From: Natranaeroarchaeum sulfidigenes | Lineage (GTDB): Archaea; Halobacteriota; Halobacteria; Halobacteriales; Natronoarchaeaceae | Length of the DNA stretch: 64,000 nucleotides | Assembly (NCBI RefSeq): GCF_017094485.1 | Contig: NZ_CP064786.1 | Location: 310,001 to 374,000 of the forward strand | Reading direction: 5' to 3' | Shown here: in pieces, positions 1 to 7,639 of the stretch | Layout of the letters: every line of letters starts with the position of its first letter | How positions within the stretch are numbered: the stretch's first letter is position 1 | Notes under the pieces: generated by a model | The model's input: the letters and a program-made list of their open reading frames with translations, nothing else | What the model was told of the DNA's origin: nothing | Databases searched by the model: none | Position numbers and translations under genes: made by a program

Positions 1-948
1 GCCGTCGTCGCCGACCCGGACGCCGACGGACTGGCCTGTGTCGCTCTCTTGCAGGAAGTGTACGGCGAGGCCGCCCTGATCCCCGCCGGCCCCCACGACC
101 TCGAAGACGGGATGGAGTACGTGGCCGAGTACGGCGAAGAGGGGATCACAGCCTTCGTCTGTGACCTCTGTCCGGACAGGTTCGAGTACGTCGACGAGGA
201 GCTCGACGCCCTGCTCGACAGAGCCAGCGAAGTGCGCTGGTTCGACCACCACCAGTGGGACGACGAAGTCGCCGCGGCCGTCCGTGATGCCGGGGTCGAC
301 CTCGTTGTCGGCGACTCCGACGAGGAGTGTACTGCCGATGTCGCCCTCCGCTCGCTCGATTACGACTTCCCCGAACACCTGCGCGACCTCGCGGTCGTCA
401 CGCGCGATCACGACCTCTGGATCCGTGAGGACGAGCGCAGCGACGACCTGGCCGACTACTCCTACTGGTCGGAGCCCGAGGAGTACGTCGCGACGGTTGC
501 CGAGTACGGGGCGGATCTGCCCGAAGACGTCCTCGACTTTCTCGAAGAACAGCGCATCGAGAAGAACGATCTTATCGACCGTGCGGTCAACCGCGCGGAG
601 TTCGTCGAGATCGGCCCGTGGACGGTTGGGGTCACCTACGGCCGATGCTCACAGAACGAGGTCGCCGAAGCGATGCGCGAACAGGATGCGGACGCGTCGG
701 TGATCGTCAAACCGGCCGGATCGGCGTCGATCCGCGGGACCGACGGCTTCGAGCGCTGCCACGAGGTCGCCGGACAGGTAAACGGCGGCGGCCACCCCAA
801 GGCCGCGGGCTGTAAGCCAGATATCTACGACGACATGCTCGATTACGCCCACCACTGGACGAGCCGCGGCGCGACGACGAAGCAGGTGATTCTGGACGCC
901 TTCCGGAACCTGGACTGGGAGGACGACGCCGCCGAGAACGACGAGTAG
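1..948 (+). CDS. DHH-family phosphoesterase (5' end outside window)
   Basis: The reading frame is open from base 1, so the true start lies upstream of the window. The first residues carry a DPDADG motif (DHH motif I), followed by a DHH motif in WFDHHQWDD (about residue 81 of the visible frame) and a C-terminal GGGHPKAAG motif typical of the DHHA1 domain. Such proteins are Mn-dependent phosphoesterases acting on small nucleotides, oligoribonucleotides or ssDNA. A TTG at 49 could be mistaken for a start, but starting there would remove motif I. About 316 residues are visible, near the usual length for the short archaeal members. The exact substrate cannot be told from sequence. The family assignment is firm. 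Confidence 0.9.
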   Translation, partial: AVVADPDADGLACVALLQEVYGEAALIPAGPHDLEDGMEYVAEYGEEGITAFVCDLCPDRFEYVDEELDALLDRASEVRWFDHHQWDDEVAAAVRDAGVDLVVGDSDEECTADVALRSLDYDFPEHLRDLAVVTRDHDLWIREDERSDDLADYSYWSEPEEYVATVAEYGADLPEDVLDFLEEQRIEKNDLIDRAVNRAEFVEIGPWTVGVTYGRCSQNEVAEAMREQDADASVIVKPAGSASIRGTDGFERCHEVAGQVNGGGHPKAAGCKPDIYDDMLDYAHHWTSRGATTKQVILDAFRNLDWEDDAAENDE

Positions 949-954
949 GGCGGA

Positions 955-1641
955 TCAGTCCCGCGCCATCACTCGGAGGACGAGTTGCAGGACGTGGACG
1001 AACACGCCAGCGATGGCGATGTAGACGCCGATAGCGCTAAGAAACTCCGACGTGCCGCGGCGCTCGCGGATCCGCCAGATCTCCCAGCCGAGCCGGAGCA
1101 GGAAGCCGAAGAAGATGAAGACGAAGCCGAGCAGCGAGACGATCGGGATCAGCATGCCGACGCCGACGCCGACGACGCCCAGGATGAACGAGCCGTTGGC
1201 GTAGGTGCTCCAGCGATCGAAGCTCTTCGATCGGGCGTAGACGTAGGTGGCGATCAGGAAGGTGATCAGGACGGTAATGACACCGGCAATCCCCAGCGCG
1301 GTGACCTGCACGTCACGCGGGGCAAACGAAAGGATGCCTGCGCCGAGCGTCCCGAAGGCCAGCTGGAGTAACGCGACACCCGCGAGTGCAGTTCCCATGT
1401 TTCCGTTCTTGACGCCCTTTTCGGCGATAATCTCGCCGACCATCAGTGCGGCACCGTAGACGAGGACGCCGACGATCGGGGCGGCAAAGAGGTAGTCGTT
1501 GACCACCGCGAGCGGCGTCAGGACGAAGGCGTACATCAGCGCGACGTTGATCGTCATCAGCAGCGTCGCCATCCCGACGATGCGCCACTCACGGCTGTTC
1601 ATCAGGAACCCCCGACTGGTCGCCTGTGGATGCTGACTCAT
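955..1641 (-). CDS. Multi-spanning membrane protein, unknown function
   Basis: A 228-residue protein with about six to seven hydrophobic segments separated by short loops; the C-terminus ends in a hydrophobic stretch and a charged tail (LRVMARD). I chose the ATG at 1641 because it overlaps the stop of the upstream gene in an ATGA junction; a longer ORF start at 1665 would run deeper into that gene. The overall pattern (a first helix after MNSREWRI, then regularly spaced helices) resembles small BI-1/YccA-like or other haloarchaeal membrane families, but no diagnostic motif was seen. It is probably co-transcribed with the DUF5807-like gene. Confidence 0.75.
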   Translation of the reverse strand: MSQHPQATSRGFLMNSREWRIVGMATLLMTINVALMYAFVLTPLAVVNDYLFAAPIVGVLVYGAALMVGEIIAEKGVKNGNMGTALAGVALLQLAFGTLGAGILSFAPRDVQVTALGIAGVITVLITFLIATYVYARSKSFDRWSTYANGSFILGVVGVGVGMLIPIVSLLGFVFIFFGFLLRLGWEIWRIRERRGTSEFLSAIGVYIAIAGVFVHVLQLVLRVMARD

Positions 1642-2066
1642 TCGTCTCGCTCCCCGACCACCCACTTGTGTGAGTAAGCGGTCCCACAGTCACACTGGGC
1701 GTAGGCGTGGATCACGTCACCCTCGCCGTAGAGTCCGCCGACCTCCTCGTTCTGTTCCTCGGCGAAGGCAAAGACGAAGCGCACGTCGTGGTCCGCACCG
1801 TCCGGACAGGTCCCGCCGGTGAGCGAGCGGTCGATCTCGCCCTCGGTGCCCATCGCTTTCTTTGCAAAGCCCATCGCGTCGGTACCGGTCGCCGACTGGA
1901 ACGCCGCCCGACCAGCCTCGCCGTCGACGATCAGCAGATGCCCCCCGTCGACGCGCTCGCCGAACCCGTCGAGTTTGTCAGGGTTGTCGACCGCCTCGTC
2001 GGCCAGGAAGAAGGCGACGTCCTCGGTTCGCTCGCCCGCCAGAAACTCCGCGCGTGCCTCGGTCAT
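1638..2066 (-). CDS. DUF5807-like haloarchaeal protein
   Basis: A 142-residue acidic soluble protein beginning MTEARAEFLAGERTEDV. It has one Cys in the middle (GGTCPDGADHD) and a C-terminal CDCG near the end, which might bind a metal. The sequence resembles the haloarchaeal family I know as DUF5807; function is not known. It is the first gene of a two-gene minus-strand unit: its stop overlaps the start of the membrane protein by 4 nt. The intergenic region upstream (2067-2291) contains a triple 22-bp repeat that could control it or the divergent gene at 2292. Confidence 0.7.
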   Translation of the reverse strand: MTEARAEFLAGERTEDVAFFLADEAVDNPDKLDGFGERVDGGHLLIVDGEAGRAAFQSATGTDAMGFAKKAMGTEGEIDRSLTGGTCPDGADHDVRFVFAFAEEQNEEVGGLYGEGDVIHAYAQCDCGTAYSHKWVVGERDE

Positions 2067-2135
2067 ACCCGCCTTTCTCCTTCGACCTTCAAAAGGCCCG
2101 CGACAGCGAGCGAGATCGGTGGAAAGACGCTATAC

Positions 2136-2201
2136 TTCGAAAACTATAGTAATTCGCTTCGAATAGTATAGTACATAGATTCGAATATTGTAGTACATTG
2201 C
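2136..2201. repeat. Three tandem 22-bp repeats in a divergent intergenic region
   Basis: Units at 2136-2157, 2158-2179 and 2180-2201 each begin TTCGAA and carry a TAGTA core; units 2 and 3 share TTCGAATA at the start and TAGTACAT near the end. The repeat sits between the divergent genes at 2066 (minus) and 2292 (plus) in an otherwise GC-rich region. A 22-bp period is two helical turns, so three copies would face the same side of the DNA, as in an operator array. This is inference; no regulator is encoded next to it. Confidence 0.65.
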
Positions 2202-2291
2202 TGTCTCCGATCAACTTTGGTATTGACATGACCCGACCAGCCGATCGATCCAACCCGAACCTATTTTGGATTCGCCGGGAACCTCTCATGT

Positions 2292-2744
2292 ATGCCCTCC
2301 AACAACTCGAGATTGCGCGTCCTCGAAGCGACGCTCGCGGTCGGCCTGCTGGGACTGATTGCGGTGACGGTCGAACTGATACCGGGTATGAGGATGCTGG
2401 AAACCACACTGGGCACCGTATCGGCCCCGGGAACACTGGGGCCAATGCTCATTTTCGCTCCGCCCACCGCGCTCGCGCTCGCCGCACTCGCGAACGCGCT
2501 ACTGAATGGACCGAGCGCTGGCTCCCTTCTCGCCGGAGCGCTGGCAGTCGTGACCCTCGGGCTGACGGTTCTGAGCCTCGCCACACTGTTGTTCCCGCCG
2601 GACGGCGGCGGCGTTTTTATGGGTCACATTCTGGTCGCTGTCGTCGCCATCCCGCTTGCGGTCGTCGTACTGGTACGTCCGATCGTTGACCGCGTCGTCC
2701 ACGAGGAGTTGACGCCACGGCTTCGCAGTCGACTCGGGCACTGA
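2292..2744 (+). CDS. Small membrane protein, unknown function
   Basis: A 150-residue protein with four predicted hydrophobic helices (roughly residues 10-30, 45-70, 78-100 and 108-130) and a basic C-terminal tail (LRSRLGH). There are no catalytic motifs. It is divergent from the DUF5807-like gene, with the triple 22-bp repeat about 90-155 bp upstream of its ATG. Codon use and GC match the neighbours, so it looks resident rather than recently acquired. I do not recognise the family. Confidence 0.65.
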   Translation: MPSNNSRLRVLEATLAVGLLGLIAVTVELIPGMRMLETTLGTVSAPGTLGPMLIFAPPTALALAALANALLNGPSAGSLLAGALAVVTLGLTVLSLATLLFPPDGGGVFMGHILVAVVAIPLAVVVLVRPIVDRVVHEELTPRLRSRLGH

Positions 2745-3002
2745 CCGACTGCGGACGTCGATCGGCCCGCACCGCGTCGGTGGCGATCTCGTCGTGCTCG
2801 CTACGGCATCCGCCACCGGCGCGCGTGAGCCAGCGATCGCCCGGAGCGGCGCTCGATTGCACCGGGTGGCCGGTGACGCGCGAGAGGACCGGAGAAACTC
2901 CAGTTAATTCGGCTTAATCGTCGGGACAACCAGTTAATTGCCGCAAATTCGGATTGAGCGCTTCAGGTGGTTAAGTGTCTGCCACTCCCCGATCCGGATG
3001 CA

Positions 3003-3368
3003 ATGAACGCTCGAACACTACTGACGGTCGCGCTCGCCGCGGTCGTCCTGATCGGCGGTGCAGCGGCAGTCGGAGCCGCCGCCCCCGCGGACGCATCGAA
3101 CGCAAACGAAACGGCAGACGATCACGCAGTCGAGGACCCTGGACCGGCAGCCGGTGACGACGCCGGACTGCCCGGGTCGCTCCCCGAGCAGGTGCCTGAC
3201 CACGTGAGCGAGATCCACGACACGATCGGTGAGCATCTCGACAGCGGGACCGACAGACTCGGCGACGCGGTGAGCAGTATCGCCTCTTCGGCCGACGACA
3301 TCGGTAGCGGTGACGTCGCTGACGACGCCGATGATGAGGCCGAAGACGCTGTCGACCGGATGCTATAA
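3003..3368 (+). CDS. Secreted acidic protein, unknown function
   Basis: A 121-residue protein: an N-terminal Sec-type signal (MNARTLLTVALAAVVLIGG...) is followed by a highly acidic Asp/Ala/Ser-rich mature part without Cys or recognisable domain. The ATG at 3003 is chosen over a start at 2967 because the signal peptide begins there and a TATA-like GGTTAAG lies about 35 nt upstream. Two copies of CCAGTTAATT precede the promoter (about 2902 and 2931). It is followed 47 bp later by a DUF4382 lipoprotein gene and may be transcribed with it. Function unknown. Confidence 0.6.
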   Translation: MNARTLLTVALAAVVLIGGAAAVGAAAPADASNANETADDHAVEDPGPAAGDDAGLPGSLPEQVPDHVSEIHDTIGEHLDSGTDRLGDAVSSIASSADDIGSGDVADDADDEAEDAVDRML

Positions 3369-3415
3369 CACGGCCAGAAAACACTTCCAACTATCCAACC
3401 AGAACTCCAATAGCA

Positions 3416-4018
3416 ATGACTAACGACATCCACACGACTGACAGACGGACGTATCTCAAACTGACTGGCGGCGCAGCGGCCATCACCACGACCGGACTGG
3501 CTGGCTGCCTCGGCGACGCAACCGGAACGCTCGCGACCAGCGTCACCGACCAGCCAGAAGACATCGGCGACTTCGAGTCCTGTATCGTCACGATCGAGGG
3601 GATCTGGCTCGGCCCCGACGACGCCGACGCTGGCGACACTGGGGACGACGAGAACGGAGAGCCCTCCGGGCGTGAGTACTACGAGTTTGACGAGCCACAG
3701 GAAGCCGACCTGGTCCAGCTCCAGGGTGAGGAAACCCAGCTGATCGACGAGCGTGAGCTCGATACGGCCGAGTACGAGTTCCTACAGCTCGACATCTCCG
3801 AGATCGAGGGGACGCTTGAAGACGGCGAACTGGCCGAGATGGACACCCCCGGCGAAGCTCCGCTGACGTTCAACGAACCGTTCGAGATCCGGGAGGACGT
3901 CCGGACCTCTTTCACGGCGGACTTCGCGCCCGTCCGCCAGGGACAGACAGATCGGTACCTCCTCCGACCGGTTCCCGAGGGAATCCGGGTCCACTACGAC
4001 GACGAAGACGACGAATAA
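3416..4018 (+). CDS. DUF4382-type exported lipoprotein
   Basis: A 200-residue protein. The N-terminus carries a Tat-like DRRTYLKLTGG region and a lipobox LAGC (Cys about residue 31), indicating export and lipid anchoring to the outer face of the membrane. The mature part reads LATSVTDQPEDIGDFESCIVTI..., the beta-rich arrangement of DUF4382 proteins, with an Asp/Glu-rich insertion near residues 65-85. The molecular role of DUF4382 is not known. It lies just downstream of another small secreted protein. The family call is fairly secure; the function is open. Confidence 0.75.
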   Translation: MTNDIHTTDRRTYLKLTGGAAAITTTGLAGCLGDATGTLATSVTDQPEDIGDFESCIVTIEGIWLGPDDADAGDTGDDENGEPSGREYYEFDEPQEADLVQLQGEETQLIDERELDTAEYEFLQLDISEIEGTLEDGELAEMDTPGEAPLTFNEPFEIREDVRTSFTADFAPVRQGQTDRYLLRPVPEGIRVHYDDEDDE

Positions 4019-4123
4019 CGGTACGGTCCCGCTGGCGCTGCTGACTCTCCGACCGATTTTCGGAACGTACTCGCTGGCGAGCGACACAGAGGTCGCTCGC
4101 CGTGTTGTTCGCGCAAAATGTAG

Positions 4124-4348
4124 CGTCCGGACGGAGTCTCACGCGAGCGCAGCGAAGCGTGAGGCACGTCCGGACGGAGTATCGCGTGAGCTGTAGCGAA
4201 CGCGATGCACGGGCGACCTCCGGTCGCCCGGAGATTTGAACTCGTTCAGACGTGCTCGCGTTGCTGCGCGCGTCTGATCTGCTCAAATCTCCTTTGTCGT
4301 CCTTCACGGCGCAAGCTCCTCGCTACGCTCGTCGTTTAGCGCCGTGAA
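4124..4348 (-). repeat. Array of tRNA-Arg 3'-end copies and hairpins
   Basis: On the minus strand, directly downstream of tRNA-Arg: (1) a hairpin with perfect 10-bp arms, 4303-4312 and 4339-4348; (2) a large hairpin closed by GGAGATTTGA (4230-4239) and TCAAATCTCC (4283-4292), the inverted and direct copies of the tRNA T-arm, with inner CAGACG/CGTCTG arms; (3) GGGCGACC/GGTCGCCC at 4211-4229; (4) two exact copies of the 13-nt acceptor end CGTCCGGACGGAG at 4167-4179 and 4124-4136 (native copy 4352-4364), each next to a further hairpin. No protein is encoded. See the findings for the pattern shared with other tRNAs. Confidence 0.85.
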
Positions 4349-4351
4349 GAA

Positions 4352-4424
4352 CGTCCGGACGGAGATTTGAACTCCGGTCCCTGGCTCCGCAAGCCAAGAG
4401 GATAGTCCACTACCCTACCCGGAC
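4352..4424 (-). tRNA. tRNA-Arg(GCG)
   Basis: Read on the minus strand, the acceptor GTCCGGG (from 4424) pairs with TCCGGAC, with G as the discriminator base at 4352. The anticodon stem TTGGC/GCCAG encloses the loop TTGCGGA, giving anticodon GCG (Arg, CGC/CGU codons). The T-arm is CGGAG-TTCAAAT-CTCCG. It is 73 nt with no intron, and CCA is not encoded. Its downstream side is packed with partial copies of its own 3' end. Confidence 0.95.
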
Positions 4425-4675
4425 TCATCTCTACGTATCGCCGACCCACGTAAAGCGGTTACGATCCGTGGCGTCTCTGTCAACGCCTGACGGAGCCGGA
4501 GGTTTATACACGAGTCCGAGGCAATCGGTGACCATGCCGACCCAGAGAAACCCGCAGCACCCACACTATGACCCACAGACGGCGTCCAGAATACTCAACA
4601 AAACCCCCAGACAGCACCGCCACCTGCGGCAAGGACAACGCTTAACCGGGGGCCAAACTACCACACCGTACTAGA

Positions 4676-6124
4676 ATGGGTGCTATCGAGGACGTATACG
4701 AGGATCTGGAGGCGGACGTCCCCCAGGAGAAGTTCCGCGAGGCCGTGGAGGCCAAGGTGGAACAGATGGGGGGGTTAGCGGACGAGGAGACCGCTGCGAT
4801 GCTCGTTGCACACGAGATTGCGGACAGCGAGGTGAACGGAATCGCGGATATCGAACCGGGGATGGAGGAGGTGAAGTTCCTCGCCAAGGTCATGGGGGTC
4901 GGTGAGGTTCGGACCTTCGACCGCGACGACGAAGAACAGCCCGAAGGACAGGTCGTCAACGTCGAGTTAGCCGACGAGACCGGCAGCCTGCGCGCGGCGT
5001 TCTGGGACGGACAGGCCGAGGCCGCCCGGGAGGAACTGGAAGTCGGCGACGTGTTGCGGGTGAAAGGCCGACCGAAGGACGGTTACAATGGCCTCGAAGT
5101 GAGCGTCGAGGACGCCGAGCCGGACGACGAGATCGAGATCGATGTTTCCGTGACCGACACCTATCAGGTCGAGGATCTCTCGATGGGTCTCTCCGATGTG
5201 GATCTGGCGGGGCTCGTGCTCGATACCGAGCCGGTACGGACGTTCGACCGCGACGACGGAAGCGAGGGGAAAGTGTCGAACCTCGTGCTGGGGGATCCGA
5301 CGGGACGTATCAGGGTCACGCTGTGGGACGAGAAGGCCGACCGCGCGACGGAGATCGAGTCGGGGACGAGCGTCGAGGTCGTGGACGGCTACGTTCGTGA
5401 ACGCGACGGTGACATCGAGCTGCACGTCGGGGATCGCGGCGCTGTCGAGGAGATCGACGAGGAGATCGAGTACGAGCCCGAGCGAACGCCGATCGAGACG
5501 CTCGAAATCGGACAGACCGTCGATATTGCGGGTGTGGTACGCTCTGCCGACCCGAAACGGACGTTTGACCGGGACGACGGCAGCGAGGGGCAGGTCCGGA
5601 ACATTCGCGTTCAGGACGATACTGGAGACATCCGGGTCGCGCTGTGGGGCGAGAAGGCCGACAAAGAGATCGCGCCGGGCGACGAGGTGGCGCTCGCGGA
5701 TGTCGAGATTCAGGACGGGTGGCAAGACGACCTCGAAGCTTCTGCTGGCTGGCAGTCATCGGTGACCATACTCGGCGATACGACCACACAGACCGAGGAC
5801 GCAACAGCAGACGGCGATGCGACGCTGGGATCGTTTGACGGCGGTGACGACAGCACGGCATCGGGTGATACCGAAGCCACATCGACACCGGCTGAAGATA
5901 CCGGTGGGGCCACTGCGAGCGAAGGGGGCGCTGCGACGGCGATGGCCGACGGTGAACGAACCGAGTTTACTGGAACGGTCGTGCAGGCCGGAAATCCGGT
6001 CGTGCTCGACAATGGGGAGGAGACGGTCAGTGTCGAGACAGAGACGGAGGTCCACCTCGGACAGGAGGTTACCGCCCGCGGGCTGTTACAGGACGGTCGG
6101 CTCGACGCTGACGATGTCGTATAG
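4676..6124 (+). CDS. rpa2: Replication protein A / ssDNA-binding protein with OB folds
   Basis: A 482-residue protein with an N-terminal helical segment and three OB-fold units. Each unit contains a recurring VRTFDRDD or KRTFDRDD block (near residues 79, 186 and 293) followed by a beta pattern ending in FWDG, LWDE or LWGE. A Ser/Thr/Asp-rich linker follows, then a short C-terminal OB-like segment (TVVQAGNPVVLDNGEE). This is the architecture of the haloarchaeal RPA called Rpa2, which coats ssDNA in replication and repair. As in other haloarchaea, histone and deacetylase genes follow. The ATG at 4676 has a CTTAACC box about 36 nt upstream. Gene symbol by resemblance. Confidence 0.88.
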   Translation: MGAIEDVYEDLEADVPQEKFREAVEAKVEQMGGLADEETAAMLVAHEIADSEVNGIADIEPGMEEVKFLAKVMGVGEVRTFDRDDEEQPEGQVVNVELADETGSLRAAFWDGQAEAAREELEVGDVLRVKGRPKDGYNGLEVSVEDAEPDDEIEIDVSVTDTYQVEDLSMGLSDVDLAGLVLDTEPVRTFDRDDGSEGKVSNLVLGDPTGRIRVTLWDEKADRATEIESGTSVEVVDGYVRERDGDIELHVGDRGAVEEIDEEIEYEPERTPIETLEIGQTVDIAGVVRSADPKRTFDRDDGSEGQVRNIRVQDDTGDIRVALWGEKADKEIAPGDEVALADVEIQDGWQDDLEASAGWQSSVTILGDTTTQTEDATADGDATLGSFDGGDDSTASGDTEATSTPAEDTGGATASEGGAATAMADGERTEFTGTVVQAGNPVVLDNGEETVSVETETEVHLGQEVTARGLLQDGRLDADDVV

Positions 6125-6186
6125 CGACGAGTTCCCAGAGCGCCGGGACGGAAAAGGTTAAGGTGCCGACTTGCCCGAAATTGGGT

Positions 6187-6618
6187 ATGAGCGTTGAGTT
6201 ACCGTTTGCTCCCGTGGACACTATTATTCGACGGAACGCCGGGCAGTTGCGCGTAAGTGCCGAGGCCGCAGAGGAACTCGCACGCCGGATCCAGACACAC
6301 GGGGCTGATCTCGCAGCCGACGCCGCGATCGAGGCCACCAGAGACGGCCGGAAGACGTTGATGGCCGAGGACTTTGGCGTCGAGCAGGTTATCGACAAGG
6401 ACGACCTCGAACTACCGGTCGCACCGATCGACCGGATCGCGCGCCTCGATATCGACGATTCCTATCGCGTCTCGATGAACGCGCGAATCGCACTCGCGGA
6501 CATTCTCGAAGACTACGCGGACAACGTCGCAACTGCGGCCGCGACACTCGCCAGACATGCGGACCGCCGAACAGTAAAGGCCGAAGACATTCAAACGTAC
6601 TTCGAGCTGTTCGAATGA
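6187..6618 (+). CDS. hstA: Archaeal histone, two fused histone folds
   Basis: A 143-residue protein containing two histone folds in tandem: LPFAPVDTIIRRNAG...AEDFGVEQVI, then LPVAPIDRIARLDID...VKAEDIQTYFELFE. Haloarchaeal histones are fused dimers of this kind, each half supplying one fold so that a single chain forms the pseudo-dimer. The start at 6187 (MSVELPFAPV) is chosen rather than an ORF start at 6163 because a TATA-like GGTTAAGG sits about 29 nt upstream, giving a leaderless transcript. It lies 62 bp after RPA and only 1 bp before the deacetylase gene. Confidence 0.92.
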   Translation: MSVELPFAPVDTIIRRNAGQLRVSAEAAEELARRIQTHGADLAADAAIEATRDGRKTLMAEDFGVEQVIDKDDLELPVAPIDRIARLDIDDSYRVSMNARIALADILEDYADNVATAAATLARHADRRTVKAEDIQTYFELFE

Positions 6619-6619
6619 G

Positions 6620-7639
6620 ATGAACTTCGGCTACAGCGAGACGTGCCTCGACCACGACACCGGCGAGCGCCACCCGGAGGCAGCCGACCGGCTACTGGCA
6701 GTTCGTGAAGGGCTCAAGCGAAAACACGGCGTCGAGTACGTCGATATATCCCCAGCGTCGGTCGATTCGGTCACAGCCGTTCACGACGACGCGTATATCG
6801 AGGAACTACGGCAGTTCTGTGCGGACGGGGGCGGTGACTGGGATCCGGATACAGTCGCGGTCGAGGAATCGTGGGATGCGATTCTCCAGAGCGCCGGACT
6901 GGCATCGTGGGCTGCAGAGCGTGCACTCGCAGGGGATGACGGTCGCGACACGCCGTTCTCGCTCGGTCGACCGCCTGGACATCACGCTGTCACCGACAAC
7001 GCGATGGGGTTCTGTTTCGTCAACAACGTGGCGGTTGCCGCCCAGCACGCACTCGATACCACCGACGCCGAGTCGGTTGCAATCCTCGACTGGGACGTCC
7101 ACCACGGGAACGGTACCCAGGAGATATTTTATGATCGCGAGGATGTCCTCGTCGCTTCGGTTCACGAGGACGGGATCTATCCCGGCACGGGACGGGCTGG
7201 CGAGACGGGGACGGCGGCGGGCGAGTGGTCGACGCTCAACGTTCCGCTTCCGGCGGGTGGCGGCGATGCTGAGTACGTGGCAGTGTTCGAGCAGTTGCTT
7301 GAACCGGCGATAGAGGAGTTCGACCCGGACCTGCTGCTTATCAGCGCTGGCTTCGACGCCCACCGGCACGATCCCATCTCGCGGATGCGACTTACGACTG
7401 AGGGCTACGGCGTGCTCACCCAGCGGATGCGCATCCTCACGGAACGAATCGGAACAGCGCTTGCGTTCGTCCTCGAAGGTGGCTATGGGCTCGATGTTCT
7501 CGCTGACGGCGTCGTGATGGTTCACGAGGTCTTCGATGGACTCGACCCGTCGATGCCTGACGGTGACGTGGACGAAGACGTCGAAGCCCTGATCGGCGAC
7601 ATCCAGACCCGACACCGCGGCGTCACGCCGCCGAACTAG
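6620..7639 (+). CDS. Histone deacetylase-family amidohydrolase
   Basis: A 339-residue Zn-dependent deacetylase. The family residues are present: the His pair of PGHHA (H121, H122), the GFCFVNN block, DWDVHHGNG with D157, D159 and H161 (metal and charge relay), the GFDAH Asp (D246) and the GGY Tyr (Y289) that stabilises the oxyanion. It begins 1 nt after the histone stop, so the two are translationally linked. The natural substrate in haloarchaea is not established: acetylated lysines on proteins, or a polyamine as in acetylpolyamine amidohydrolases. The 3' end overlaps the convergent CCA enzyme gene by 4 bp. Confidence 0.92.
   Translation: MNFGYSETCLDHDTGERHPEAADRLLAVREGLKRKHGVEYVDISPASVDSVTAVHDDAYIEELRQFCADGGGDWDPDTVAVEESWDAILQSAGLASWAAERALAGDDGRDTPFSLGRPPGHHAVTDNAMGFCFVNNVAVAAQHALDTTDAESVAILDWDVHHGNGTQEIFYDREDVLVASVHEDGIYPGTGRAGETGTAAGEWSTLNVPLPAGGGDAEYVAVFEQLLEPAIEEFDPDLLLISAGFDAHRHDPISRMRLTTEGYGVLTQRMRILTERIGTALAFVLEGGYGLDVLADGVVMVHEVFDGLDPSMPDGDVDEDVEALIGDIQTRHRGVTPPN

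Noticed and set aside
4124-4292. The tRNA 3'-end copies as extra tRNA genes
   Set aside because: They carry only the T-arm and acceptor half, with no D-arm or anticodon; not complete tRNAs.
4468-4674. 68-codon ORF before RPA
   Set aside because: Composition and length do not look like a protein, and it overlaps the RPA promoter region. I see no family resemblance.
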